Assembly: GCF_014595885.1 (NCBI RefSeq)
Contig: NZ_JABUKC010000003.1
Location: 310,001-374,000 of the forward strand
Direction: 5' to 3'
DNA length: 64,000 bases
Source: Microcella alkalica
Lineage (GTDB): Bacteria; Actinomycetota; Actinomycetes; Actinomycetales; Microbacteriaceae
Positions 44,080-52,453 of this stretch are shown in pieces; the first letter of the stretch is position 1, and every line of letters starts with the position of its first letter. Under the pieces are notes generated by a model. The model was not told where the DNA came from, ran no database searches, and saw nothing but the letters and a program-made list of their open reading frames with translations. Both the position numbers and the translations under genes were made by a program.

Positions 44080-44904
44080 TCATGCCGCGATTTCTGCGGC
44101 GGCGTGAAGGGCTTCGAACTCGGCGGGGCTGAGGTTTCCGAGGCTGCTGTGCCGACGGCGGGGGTTGTAGAACCCTTCGATCCGCTCGAACATGGCCGAC
44201 GCTAGCTGTGTTCTCGAGTCCGAGCTGGTGCGGTCCAGCAGCTCGCGTTGCATCGTGGACCAGAACGACTCGATGAGCGCGTTGTCGACGCTTGAAGCGA
44301 CGCGGCCCATCGAACCGAGCAGCCCTGCTTGTCGCAGCCGGTGCCCGAAGAGCCAAGAGGTGTGTTGCGCGCCCCTGTCCGCGTGAACGACTGTTCCAGG
44401 CTCGGGTCGCCGTCGCCACCGGGCCATCTCCAGCGCGTCGACGACGATCTCCGCGGTGATCCGATCGGAGATCGACCAGCCAACGATGCGGCGTGAGTAG
44501 GCGTCGATGACGGCAGCGCAATAGACCCAGCCGTCTTTCGCGCGGTGTTGCGTGATGTCGCAGAACCAGAGCCGGTTTGGCCCATCAGCGCGGAACTGCC
44601 GCTTCACGAGGTCCTCGTGCGTGGCCGTGTCCGGCCTCCAGCCTCGCCGCTTGCGACGATGGGAGACGCCGACCAACCCGTCTTGCCGCATCAGCCTGGC
44701 GACGCGTTTGCGGGCAACGTGAACGCCAAGCCCGAGCCGCAACTCGGCCAGCACCCGCGGCGCACCATAGGTTGCTCGCAAGTCGGCGTGGATCCGTCGG
44801 ATCGTGGTCGTCAGCTCAGCGTCCGCGATCGCGCGCGCCGATGGCGGCCGGCTCGCCCAGTCGTAGTAGCCAGACGTTGAGACCTTCAAGAACCGGCAGG
44901 CCAC
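44080..44904 (-). CDS. IS3-family transposase OrfB
   Basis: 274 residues from the GTG at 44904. The N-terminal HTH_21 region (YGAPRVLAELRLGLGVHVARKRVARLM; about residues 45-71) is followed by the rve/DDE integrase domain with LWFCDITQ, VHADRGAQHTS and NALIESFWSTMQRELL carrying the D, D and E. The same frame is open further upstream (reading KIGFRLVQELSRDGIRVA) up to the end of orfA, so the active product is probably an OrfAB fusion. It looks intact. Confidence 0.9.
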   Translation of the reverse strand: MACRFLKVSTSGYYDWASRPPSARAIADAELTTTIRRIHADLRATYGAPRVLAELRLGLGVHVARKRVARLMRQDGLVGVSHRRKRRGWRPDTATHEDLVKRQFRADGPNRLWFCDITQHRAKDGWVYCAAVIDAYSRRIVGWSISDRITAEIVVDALEMARWRRRPEPGTVVHADRGAQHTSWLFGHRLRQAGLLGSMGRVASSVDNALIESFWSTMQRELLDRTSSDSRTQLASAMFERIEGFYNPRRRHSSLGNLSPAEFEALHAAAEIAA

Positions 44905-44951
44905 CGCGACGCGGATCCCGTCGCGGCTGAGCTCCTGGACCAGCCGGAACC

Positions 44952-45263
44952 CTATTTTGGGAGCACGTTCTCCCGCGCAAGATAGGCCGACGCGCGCTTG
45001 AGGATCTCGTTCTCCATCTCCAGCACCCGCAACCGGCGCCGCAGCTCGACCAGCTCCCGATGCTCATGGGAGCTCACGCCAGGTTTGCGGCCGGAGTCAA
45101 CCGCGTCGCGGTGCATCCAGTTGCGAAGACAGGACTCGCTGATCCCGAGATCGCGGGCGGTCTGAGGGACCGGGTTTCCCTGCGCGACCAGATCCAGGGC
45201 TCGACGCCGGAACTCCGGCGGGTGAGCAGCAAGCATCTCACGGACTCCTTCCGAGCCGATCAT
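44952..45263 (-). CDS. IS3-family transposase OrfA
   Basis: 103 residues: HTH_Tnp_1 (FRRRALDLVAQGNPVPQTARDLGIS...) and a leucine-zipper helix (LVELRRRLRVLEMENEIL). It ends with ...CCA AAA TAG; slipping back one base on the A run (AAA ATA GGG) enters the orfB frame, the usual IS3 programmed frameshift. Confidence 0.9.
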   Translation of the reverse strand: MIGSEGVREMLAAHPPEFRRRALDLVAQGNPVPQTARDLGISESCLRNWMHRDAVDSGRKPGVSSHEHRELVELRRRLRVLEMENEILKRASAYLARENVLPK

Positions 45264-45308
45264 CGTCTCAACTCAGGTATCCGGGAAACCGGGTCAGGCT
45301 CCCAGCGT

Positions 45309-48300
45309 TCAGGCGCCAGACCCGAGGACGAGCCCACCACCGCCTTCAACCAACAGTCCCTCATCGGTCATCTCAGCAATCAGTGATTCCAAACGGGCGC
45401 GGATATCTGGTCCCGTCCGACGCCACCCGAACACGCCCGCCACTGCGGTGACCACCTCCGCGCGACCGACACCTACCGCGTCAGCCACGAACAACACGAC
45501 AGCACGTCGCATCTCCTCGTCCGGGACTTGAGCGACAGTGCGAATGCAACCCTCTACCGGTCGCCGAACAAGCACAGGCTGCTCTCGACTGCTCCTAACC
45601 CACTCGCCATCGAAGTCCACGTCGGCGAGCTCGGCCGCACGAAGCAGGGTTTGGCGGATCCTCGCGCCAATGCGGTCATACTGGCTGTTCTCGCGAATCC
45701 TCTGCGCGATCAGATCGATATGAACCGGGGCTTCTACGCGGGCCACCGCCTCTACGAAAGCTCCGAGCCAACGAGCATTGCGTATGTCCCCAAGCTCTTT
45801 TCCTCTTGGAATCCGTTCTACTCTCGCGGTCTTGTAGTCGACCACCCAATCCGGGTCAATATCAAGCCGGTGTTCTTCGAACTCGTATTCCACCGGGGCC
45901 TTACCTGCGAACTCGAAAGTCGCCGCTCGCGTATGAGAGGAGACGCGTCCCGACACCGGCCTAGTCGCCAAGCGGTCCAATAGCTCGCTCAGCCTCGCCT
46001 TCTCTCGTTCCGGATGCCGGTACCAGGCGGTCCCCCAGATGTGATGGATCTGCCATCCGAGACCTTCGAGGATCTGATGACGAATCCGATCTCGATCGCG
46101 AGCAGCCTTACTCGAGTGGTAGGCAGCTCCGTCGCACTCGACACCCAACATGAACGCGCCCGGTTGGGTCGGATGCCTCACACCAAGGTCGATGCGGTAC
46201 CCGGCTACTCCCACCTGAGGTTGAACGTCAAATCCCTTGCCACGGATGAATGCCATGACAGCGTCCTCGAAGGGGGACTCGGTGTCGAGGCCGTCCGGTC
46301 CGAGCTCTAGTGCCAGAGCAGCCGGCCCTCGCTCGGCGAAGTCGAGATACCGGCGCAGGTGCCTGCCACCCTCGCTTCCGACATCACCGATATCGGAAGC
46401 GCTCATGGAGGACACGACTTCAACAAGTTGCTTCGCCCGTGTCACTGCGACGTTGAGTCGCCGCTCACCACCGCTTCTGCTGACCGGACCGAACGTCCGA
46501 TAGATCTTCCCGTTCTCGTCGGGACCGTATCCAATAGAGAAGATGATGACGTCGCGTTCATCTCCCTGCACCGATTCCAGACTCTTGACGAAGAATCCGC
46601 TGCCACGCTCGTCGGTGAAGTGATCGTCGAGGTCGGGTCGCTCCGCACGCGCCAGTTCGACGGCGGCGTCAATGGCATCTCGCTGCGCAGTGGAAAAAGC
46701 GACGACCCCAAGAGATTTCCCGGGACGCGTAGAGAAATGGTGAATGACGCGCTCCGCCACGTGCCGAGCCTCGATTGGGTTGTCGCGTGCTGCGGAACGT
46801 CGGTACACGCCCGGGACCTTGAGGAAGTGGACACCCGCATCCTCGCTTTCGTCGACGGCTCCAGGAAAGGTGATGAGCCGCGACTGATAGAACGAGGCGT
46901 TCGAGTAAGCGATCAAGTGTTCGTGCCGGCTCCGATAGTGCCAGCGAAGCGATTGCGCCGTGAAGGCTCCGCACGACTTCATGAGATCGAGGATCGACTC
47001 GTAGTCGTGCGCCAAGTCCTCTGCATCTTCGTCGTCCGACTCCTCAGCAGTTGCCTCGAAGAAGGATGTTGGCGGAAGCTGCTTCTGATCGCCGGCGGTG
47101 ATCACGGCCGATGCACGGTAGATGCAGTTGATTGAATCGGCTGGCATCACCTGACTTGCCTCATCGAAGATCACGACGTCGAACAGTTGCTCGGGCGGCA
47201 GGTATTGGCTAACCGCAAGCGGGCTCATCATGAAGCATGGATGCAAGGCCATGATTACGTCCCGGGACTGTGCGATTAGGTCCCGCACCGCAATGTGCCG
47301 TCGCTTCTTCTCGGCCTCCCGGCGAATCACGGCTGCCTGACCCAGCTGCGACTTGGGCCTGCGTGAAACGCCTGACGCAATAACCCGCGCGACTGCAGCT
47401 TGCGCAAGTTCAGCGTCAAGTCGGCGGAACTTTTCGACGAGGCCGTCCCGGGTGGCGCTGTCAGCGCCGACGAGTCGAGCGTCATTGCGCAATTGGTGGT
47501 CTAGCCATGAGCGGTAGACGCTTGCACGAAGGTACTGCTGGATGTCGCTCGCGGGGAATCGTTGCTGTCGGGCGTGAGTCACAGCGGGGCCGAGACCCAG
47601 TCGTTCGCAGTCCGAAGATGCCCGCTGAAGTTCAAACCAGTCGTCAACGTCTTCGAGACGATCGAGCATCAGGTCCACAAGTTCCCGTGCTGAGTCAAAG
47701 TCGTCGAGGTCCTCCTGCAACTCCTCTGCCCTGTCATCGTCGAAGGCGAGAAGGAAGGCCTGTCGCGCGTCCGCGTAGCGCCGGACAACCTCCTCAATGC
47801 CGGTGGCAGGCTGGCTGGACCTGAGCGCTTGTAGATGGTTGGAGGTCAGGCTCACCGATCCCGAGAGCTTCGCTGCCTCGAAGACACCACTGGCCCAGCG
47901 AACGCGGTGCCTGACCGCTTCCGCGTGAGAGGGATCAACGCCGAAGAGATCCGGCGTCTTCTTCGCGGCCTCGGCGAGCTCGATACGAGCGGCTTGAGCG
48001 GAAGCGTCCGCTTCATCGAACAGCGCACGCGCGACCGCCACATCCAAGTGCGATCTGAGAGAAGCGTTTGGACCAACTGTGAAGGATTGCGCGGACACGA
48101 ACGCGAGCACATCGCTGAGAGACGAAAGCGCGTCGATTAGCTCTCGATCTGATGCATCGAACGCCACATTGCGGGGCTCGTCCCCCTCCGCGTCCCCGCC
48201 GGCGAGCCCGCGCCACTCGGCCAAAACCCTCTGCAAGGCCACCAATGACTCGCGACAGGAGTTCACGGCGGACTCGTTAGCGATGAGAATCTGTGTCGCG

Positions 48301-50810
48301 TCGGGCAAGTAGAACCCAGTGGCACTGGCGGCCTCTGCTGCTCTCAATGCCATCGCTAGTTTGTCCCAGTCGGTACCTCCGCCGGGACTGAAACCGGAGC
48401 CGAGGTGAGGCTTAGCCTGTTCCGCCGACTCAGCTCGTTGCCGGTGCGCGTCCACCCATGCCCGCGCCTGCGGAAGGGCATCTCGACTGACCTTCCATTT
48501 CGCCGGGGAGATTGTGGACAACAGTGCCCGCATGCGGCGATGGTCTGCACTGAACCGCTTTCCAATACCTCGTGTCAGCTCAACCAGGCGTTCCAGCTCG
48601 TCGATGTCCGTTAGAAGGGTCGCATCGGTGAACACCACTCGCGCGCGAGTCTCAGCCGACTCGAGGAACTTCTCATCCGCTTGGCATTGCGTCGCGAGAG
48701 CTCCCGCTCGGCTGCGTGCCTCCTGGTTGTAGATCCACTCGGTTCGCATGACCGTGGCCGAGTTGAGCAGCTCCCGGACTGCGGTGATCAGCTCGCCTAG
48801 AGCGGAGGTATTCGAGGGGGCTTTCGCGCCAACTGATGTCGCTAGAGCCTGCGCGAGACGCGTGATCTCACGGAGAAGCGTGAGCGAGCGTTCGGCGTGC
48901 GCCGAAGCGCCTTTCACGTCCGCCTCAGTCATATCCAGATTGAGCCAGGAGGACGTACTGGCGGATTCCCTAAGGGCCGCGATGCGGTCGGTGGGAAGTG
49001 TCTTCAGCTCCTGCCATTGCGGGCCACCTAACGATTCGATCGTCCTTCGACGTTCCTCACGCTGGGTTACTGCGCTCTCATAGACCCCGACGCGGTCGAG
49101 CAAGGCTGCGAAGTTGGGAACGTCGAGCCATGAGTCGTCGTGGTAGCCGGGCTCCGCGTGCCAGTGCGCGAGGAGCGCCTCGACTGCCGGCAAATCAGAT
49201 ATCCGACTCATATCGAAGCTGGAGCGGACAGACTTGGCCTGGATGAGGTGCGGCGCCATCTCATCGAGAAGCGCGCGCAGTTGATTGAGCGGAAACGCAA
49301 GAGCTCCTCCTTCTCGGAGCCCAAACCACGTGGCCGCATTCCCCTGGAGACTGAGCTCCCAAGTGCGCTCGACTCGGGGGGCGACCGTCTCGACCTCCGC
49401 CAAAGCAGCCGCGGACAGCTGCCCGACGTCACCGGCGAAACCGGGACCTACATGTTCAGAGTTGGCTTGCTCTAGCCAACCGAGCACCTGATGGAAGCTG
49501 GCGCCGAGCGGCTCGCGGAGTTCGTTTGCAGCCATTGCGTAGTCACTCAACGACCGCCGCGCTTCTCGGAGTTGCCCCAGGGCGATCTCGGACATTCCCG
49601 GGGGCGGGAGCGGGCGTGCGCTCAGCGCTTGCCCGAGTTTCGAGGCCACCTCTTTTCGTGCCGCCTTGCTGCTATGCAACTCGAACAGGAACGGCTCCAG
49701 TCCCCGCTCCGAGAGTCGATCCCTCACCACATCGAGGGCAACGGCCTTCTCGGACACGAAAAGCACCGATTTACCGGCCGCGATGAGGGCCGCGATCATG
49801 TTGGCGATCGTCTGGCTCTTTCCGGTGCCCGGAGGTCCGTCGAGGGTGAAACTGCGCCCCTCGACTGCAGCTTGGATCGCGGCACGCTGACTCGCGTCAG
49901 CATCGAGAACCAGTGGCGCGGTCTCGGGCGGGGAGACCGTATCGATTTCGTCCTCGCCATACGGCTCGAAGAGGAAGTTGCCCGACTCCGAGTCACCTCC
50001 CCCGGCCAAGGCTTGGATTAGGCCAGATTCTTCGATCCTGGCTTCGTTGTCCAAGAGGTCTCGGTACATCGCTTCCTTGGCGAACATGAACGCGCCAAGC
50101 GCTGAAAGCTCCGCGACCTCCCATCCGTCGGGGTACTCCACTTGCCGGAACAGGTCAAGTGCAGCCGCGATCCCGTCGTTCTCGATCTTCGCGAGCACGT
50201 CCTCCAATAAAGGCAGGTCAATTCCGTACTCTTCCGAGAGCCGCAGCGCCAATGCGGGGTTGATCGCCACGTCATCATCAGAGAACTCCACGTACATGCG
50301 CTCCCTTGGACCGGGAGCGGTTAGCTCAACCGGCAGGAGCAGCAAGGGGCTCCTCCGCTTGTCCCCCGAGTCTTCCAGCCAACGAAGTTCCCCCAGCGCG
50401 AGGTACAGCACCCGGAGTCCCTTATCCAGGAACTCTCGCTTGGCTATTCCCGCCAGGTTCCGCAGGCACTTATCCACCTCCCGTTGCGTCTTGTCCGCGA
50501 ACAGGTGGTCTGGATAACTATCGAAGTCGAACTCGTGGATCTGGGAGAGGACGGCCTCCTCGAGGTTCTCGAGCGCGACTTCAGCTTCGTCGTCTCCTAC
50601 CACTTTGGTCTTCTCGGGCGGCCGAGTTCCCTTGGTGAAGGTGGGAGCCGGTGAGTTGATTGTGGAGAAGACGGTCTCTGGATCGTGGCGCGTGAACTCG
50701 ATGGTGGACGAGCGGGTCGGCCGATAGTTGATAAGGCGATTCCGGCTGCTCAGGTTGACGAGAGAGTCACGCCACTGCCCGATCGCCGAACGAACTCTTT
50801 CCTCACTCAA
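45309..50810 (-). CDS. DUF4011-type SF1 helicase fused to a Vsr/MTES_1575-like nuclease
   Basis: 1833 residues. The N-terminal DUF4011 region covers about 1-260. The helicase core has Walker A GPPGTGKSQTIANMIAALIA (near 325), motif II FDEASQVMPAD (near 1210) and motif VI VAVTRAKQLVEVV. A coiled central insertion lies between. Near 1555 comes a PD-(D/E)xK-like nuclease (GVECDGAAYHSS...RDRIRHQILEGLGW), then a DUF3320-like tail. Its GC is visibly lower than its surroundings, and it sits beside an IS and a restriction relic. Anti-phage defence or recombination is likely. Start TTG 50810. Confidence 0.82.
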   Translation of the reverse strand: MSEERVRSAIGQWRDSLVNLSSRNRLINYRPTRSSTIEFTRHDPETVFSTINSPAPTFTKGTRPPEKTKVVGDDEAEVALENLEEAVLSQIHEFDFDSYPDHLFADKTQREVDKCLRNLAGIAKREFLDKGLRVLYLALGELRWLEDSGDKRRSPLLLLPVELTAPGPRERMYVEFSDDDVAINPALALRLSEEYGIDLPLLEDVLAKIENDGIAAALDLFRQVEYPDGWEVAELSALGAFMFAKEAMYRDLLDNEARIEESGLIQALAGGGDSESGNFLFEPYGEDEIDTVSPPETAPLVLDADASQRAAIQAAVEGRSFTLDGPPGTGKSQTIANMIAALIAAGKSVLFVSEKAVALDVVRDRLSERGLEPFLFELHSSKAARKEVASKLGQALSARPLPPPGMSEIALGQLREARRSLSDYAMAANELREPLGASFHQVLGWLEQANSEHVGPGFAGDVGQLSAAALAEVETVAPRVERTWELSLQGNAATWFGLREGGALAFPLNQLRALLDEMAPHLIQAKSVRSSFDMSRISDLPAVEALLAHWHAEPGYHDDSWLDVPNFAALLDRVGVYESAVTQREERRRTIESLGGPQWQELKTLPTDRIAALRESASTSSWLNLDMTEADVKGASAHAERSLTLLREITRLAQALATSVGAKAPSNTSALGELITAVRELLNSATVMRTEWIYNQEARSRAGALATQCQADEKFLESAETRARVVFTDATLLTDIDELERLVELTRGIGKRFSADHRRMRALLSTISPAKWKVSRDALPQARAWVDAHRQRAESAEQAKPHLGSGFSPGGGTDWDKLAMALRAAEAASATGFYLPDATQILIANESAVNSCRESLVALQRVLAEWRGLAGGDAEGDEPRNVAFDASDRELIDALSSLSDVLAFVSAQSFTVGPNASLRSHLDVAVARALFDEADASAQAARIELAEAAKKTPDLFGVDPSHAEAVRHRVRWASGVFEAAKLSGSVSLTSNHLQALRSSQPATGIEEVVRRYADARQAFLLAFDDDRAEELQEDLDDFDSARELVDLMLDRLEDVDDWFELQRASSDCERLGLGPAVTHARQQRFPASDIQQYLRASVYRSWLDHQLRNDARLVGADSATRDGLVEKFRRLDAELAQAAVARVIASGVSRRPKSQLGQAAVIRREAEKKRRHIAVRDLIAQSRDVIMALHPCFMMSPLAVSQYLPPEQLFDVVIFDEASQVMPADSINCIYRASAVITAGDQKQLPPTSFFEATAEESDDEDAEDLAHDYESILDLMKSCGAFTAQSLRWHYRSRHEHLIAYSNASFYQSRLITFPGAVDESEDAGVHFLKVPGVYRRSAARDNPIEARHVAERVIHHFSTRPGKSLGVVAFSTAQRDAIDAAVELARAERPDLDDHFTDERGSGFFVKSLESVQGDERDVIIFSIGYGPDENGKIYRTFGPVSRSGGERRLNVAVTRAKQLVEVVSSMSASDIGDVGSEGGRHLRRYLDFAERGPAALALELGPDGLDTESPFEDAVMAFIRGKGFDVQPQVGVAGYRIDLGVRHPTQPGAFMLGVECDGAAYHSSKAARDRDRIRHQILEGLGWQIHHIWGTAWYRHPEREKARLSELLDRLATRPVSGRVSSHTRAATFEFAGKAPVEYEFEEHRLDIDPDWVVDYKTARVERIPRGKELGDIRNARWLGAFVEAVARVEAPVHIDLIAQRIRENSQYDRIGARIRQTLLRAAELADVDFDGEWVRSSREQPVLVRRPVEGCIRTVAQVPDEEMRRAVVLFVADAVGVGRAEVVTAVAGVFGWRRTGPDIRARLESLIAEMTDEGLLVEGGGGLVLGSGA

Positions 50811-50969
50811 TCTCGCACCCCATCGAAACGCCCTTCAAACTGCCGGAATATCTCAATCTAAGTGACGAACGGAAATCCTCACCTGCATGTGGTCTGGCAA
50901 GCCGTGTTCGACGATAAACCGCAAAGCTGTCGTCCTTACTCTCGATAGCCATCGGGTGAATCGATTCGG

Positions 50970-51422
50970 TCATGCGGCTGCAAGCACCTCAGCCTCGGCC
51001 AGCACCAGCCCAGTCGCGCCGTCAGCCTGGTCCGGCGGGTATCCGTACTCGCGAAGTAGCCGCTTGATCGTCGCCCGAGGCTTCGCGCGCACCTGCGCCT
51101 TGACCGCCCAGTCGGTCCTCGCGTCCCTCCGCTCAATCTCCACCAGTTCGTGGGCGATCGCCTTCAGCACTCGTCGCGGTTCCCGCGCCGGCTTTGCCGT
51201 GCCTCCTCGGTGGGAATATAGAGATCGGTGGCAGTGTCGCGGGACAGCGGGTCGAGCTTCAGGCGCTGCTGCTCGAACACATCGGAAACGTAATCGAGGA
51301 AGATCATCCTGAGGACGACCAGCTTGTCGTGGGCGGCATCCGTGCTCGAGTGCAACCGGTTCGCACACTCCCCGAGGGCGTCTTCGAGGCTCGCCCCCGC
51401 TGCCTTTTGACTTCGTTGTCAC
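50970..51422 (-). pseudogene. Relic of a type I restriction-modification operon: hsdM start joined to hsdR end
   Basis: From GTG 51422 (AGGGAG upstream) the reading begins MTTKSKGSGG. A frameshift in the GGGGG run is needed to continue into SLEDALGECANRLHSSTDAA and VVLRMIFLDYVSDVFEQQ, the N-terminus of HsdM. The last 75 codons (VLKAIAHELVEIERRD...IKRLLREYGYPP) match the C-terminal end of HsdR. The methylase core, hsdS and most of hsdR are missing, so an internal deletion fused the operon ends. No function is expected. Confidence 0.75.
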
Positions 51423-51566
51423 GCAGTACTCCCTATGAGGGCCGGCGCACGACGAGGTCCTTGCTGCAGCCCGGCCGCTACTCCACTTTAGTGACAGAAG
51501 CACAGCCCTCCGACACGCGACTCGCGCCTCGGTTGCTCAAGGCCTCTACGTCCCGCTCGAGACGCG

Positions 51567-51599
51567 GAAAGCCCCGAGTCACACAGACTCGGGGCTTTC
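51567..51599 (-). terminator. Terminator of tRNA-Ser
   Basis: Perfect 14-bp stem GAAAGCCCCGAGTC / GACTCGGGGCTTTC with a 5-base loop, 10 bases past the tRNA 3' end. Confidence 0.8.
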
Positions 51600-51608
51600 G
51601 AACGATGG

Positions 51609-51696
51609 CGGTGACGGTGGGATTTGAACCCACGGTGGGCTCAACACCCACACAACTTTTCGAGAGTTGCACCTTCGGCCGCTCGGACACGTCACC
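51609..51696 (-). tRNA. tRNA-Ser(CGA)
   Basis: 88 nt with acceptor stem GGTGACG/CGTCACC, discriminator G, long variable arm (class II), T-loop GGTTCAAATCC, and an anticodon stem CAACT/AGTTG enclosing CTCGAAA, giving anticodon CGA. CCA is not encoded. The lower-GC island lies at its 3' side. Confidence 0.93.
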
Positions 51697-51765
51697 GGGG
51701 AAGACTGTAGTACAGCGGCGCGGCCTGGTCGAATCCGCCAGGGTCGGTCGGGCATCCGCCACCGC

Positions 51766-51771
51766 TACGAT
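51766..51771 (+). promoter_or_regulatory. Leaderless -10 of the SGNH hydrolase gene
   Basis: TACGAT, exactly six bases before ATG. Confidence 0.5.
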
Positions 51772-51777
51772 GCGGCC

Positions 51778-52428
51778 ATGTCGTGGAGCCTGCGCACCCC
51801 GTGGCTGCGGGCCCGGCAGGCGGCCTGGCGGCGCCGCGCCGACGAGGGCGGCGAGCTGCTGTACGTCGCGATCGGCGACTCCGCGGCGCAGGGCATCGGG
51901 GCGAGGATGCCCGCCGGCTACGTCAGCCGCCTCGCCGAACGCCTCGACCGCCTCAGCGGGCGCTCGGTGCGCACCGTGAACCTCTCGCGCTACGGCGCCC
52001 GGCTCGACGACGCGATCGCCGAGCAGCTGCCGCGGCTCGCCGCCCTCGAGCGCGAGCCCGACATGCTGACGGTCGCGATCGGCGCCAACGACATGCGCCG
52101 CTTCGACGCCGACGCCTTCGCGGCCTCATTCGACATGCTGCTCGCGGGCCTGCCGCGGCACGCGATCGTCGCCGACGTGCCGTGCTTCCACGTCGGGCCC
52201 CGCGAGCTGGATGCCGTGGTCGCCTCGCGCGTGATCGAGGCACGGGTGCGGGCGGCCGGCCTCGTCTTTGCACCACTCCACCGCGTCACCGAGGTGCGGC
52301 GGGGGTGGGGCTCGTTCCCCGAGTTCGCGTGGGACCAGTTCCACCCCTCCGCGCTGGGGTACCGCGTGTGGGAGTCGGCGTTCGCGGGCGCCGTGAACCG
52401 GCGGGCGAAGCAGCTGCGCCACCGATGA
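51778..52428 (+). CDS. SGNH/GDSL-type hydrolase
   Basis: 216 residues. Block I is YVAIGDSAAQGIGAR (nucleophile Ser), the Gly of block II lies in LSRYGARLDD, block III is AIGANDMRRF, and the catalytic Asp/His pair is in WDQFHPSALGY. A soluble esterase or lipase with no signal peptide; substrate unknown. The start at ATG 51778 fits the -10. Confidence 0.85.
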   Translation: MSWSLRTPWLRARQAAWRRRADEGGELLYVAIGDSAAQGIGARMPAGYVSRLAERLDRLSGRSVRTVNLSRYGARLDDAIAEQLPRLAALEREPDMLTVAIGANDMRRFDADAFAASFDMLLAGLPRHAIVADVPCFHVGPRELDAVVASRVIEARVRAAGLVFAPLHRVTEVRRGWGSFPEFAWDQFHPSALGYRVWESAFAGAVNRRAKQLRHR

Positions 52429-52441
52429 CGGTGGTGGCGCC

Positions 52442-52447
52442 TATCCT
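52442..52447 (+). promoter_or_regulatory. Leaderless -10 of radA
   Basis: TATCCT, six bases before ATG. Confidence 0.5.
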
Positions 52448-52453
52448 GGCCGC

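Larger units (their letters stand above)
44040..45302 (-). mobile_element. IS3-family insertion sequence, 1263 bp
   Basis: Terminal inverted repeats of 26 bp agree at 24 positions: GGAGCCTGCCCCGGTTTCC... (44040-44065) and the complement of 45277-45302. It holds overlapping orfA and orfB on the minus strand joined by a probable -1 frameshift. Flanking triplets (ATT left, CAG right) do not match, so no target duplication is visible. Confidence 0.9.

Noticed and set aside
44031-45311. Target-site duplication around the IS
   Set aside because: Flanking bases on the two sides do not match over 3-5 bp.
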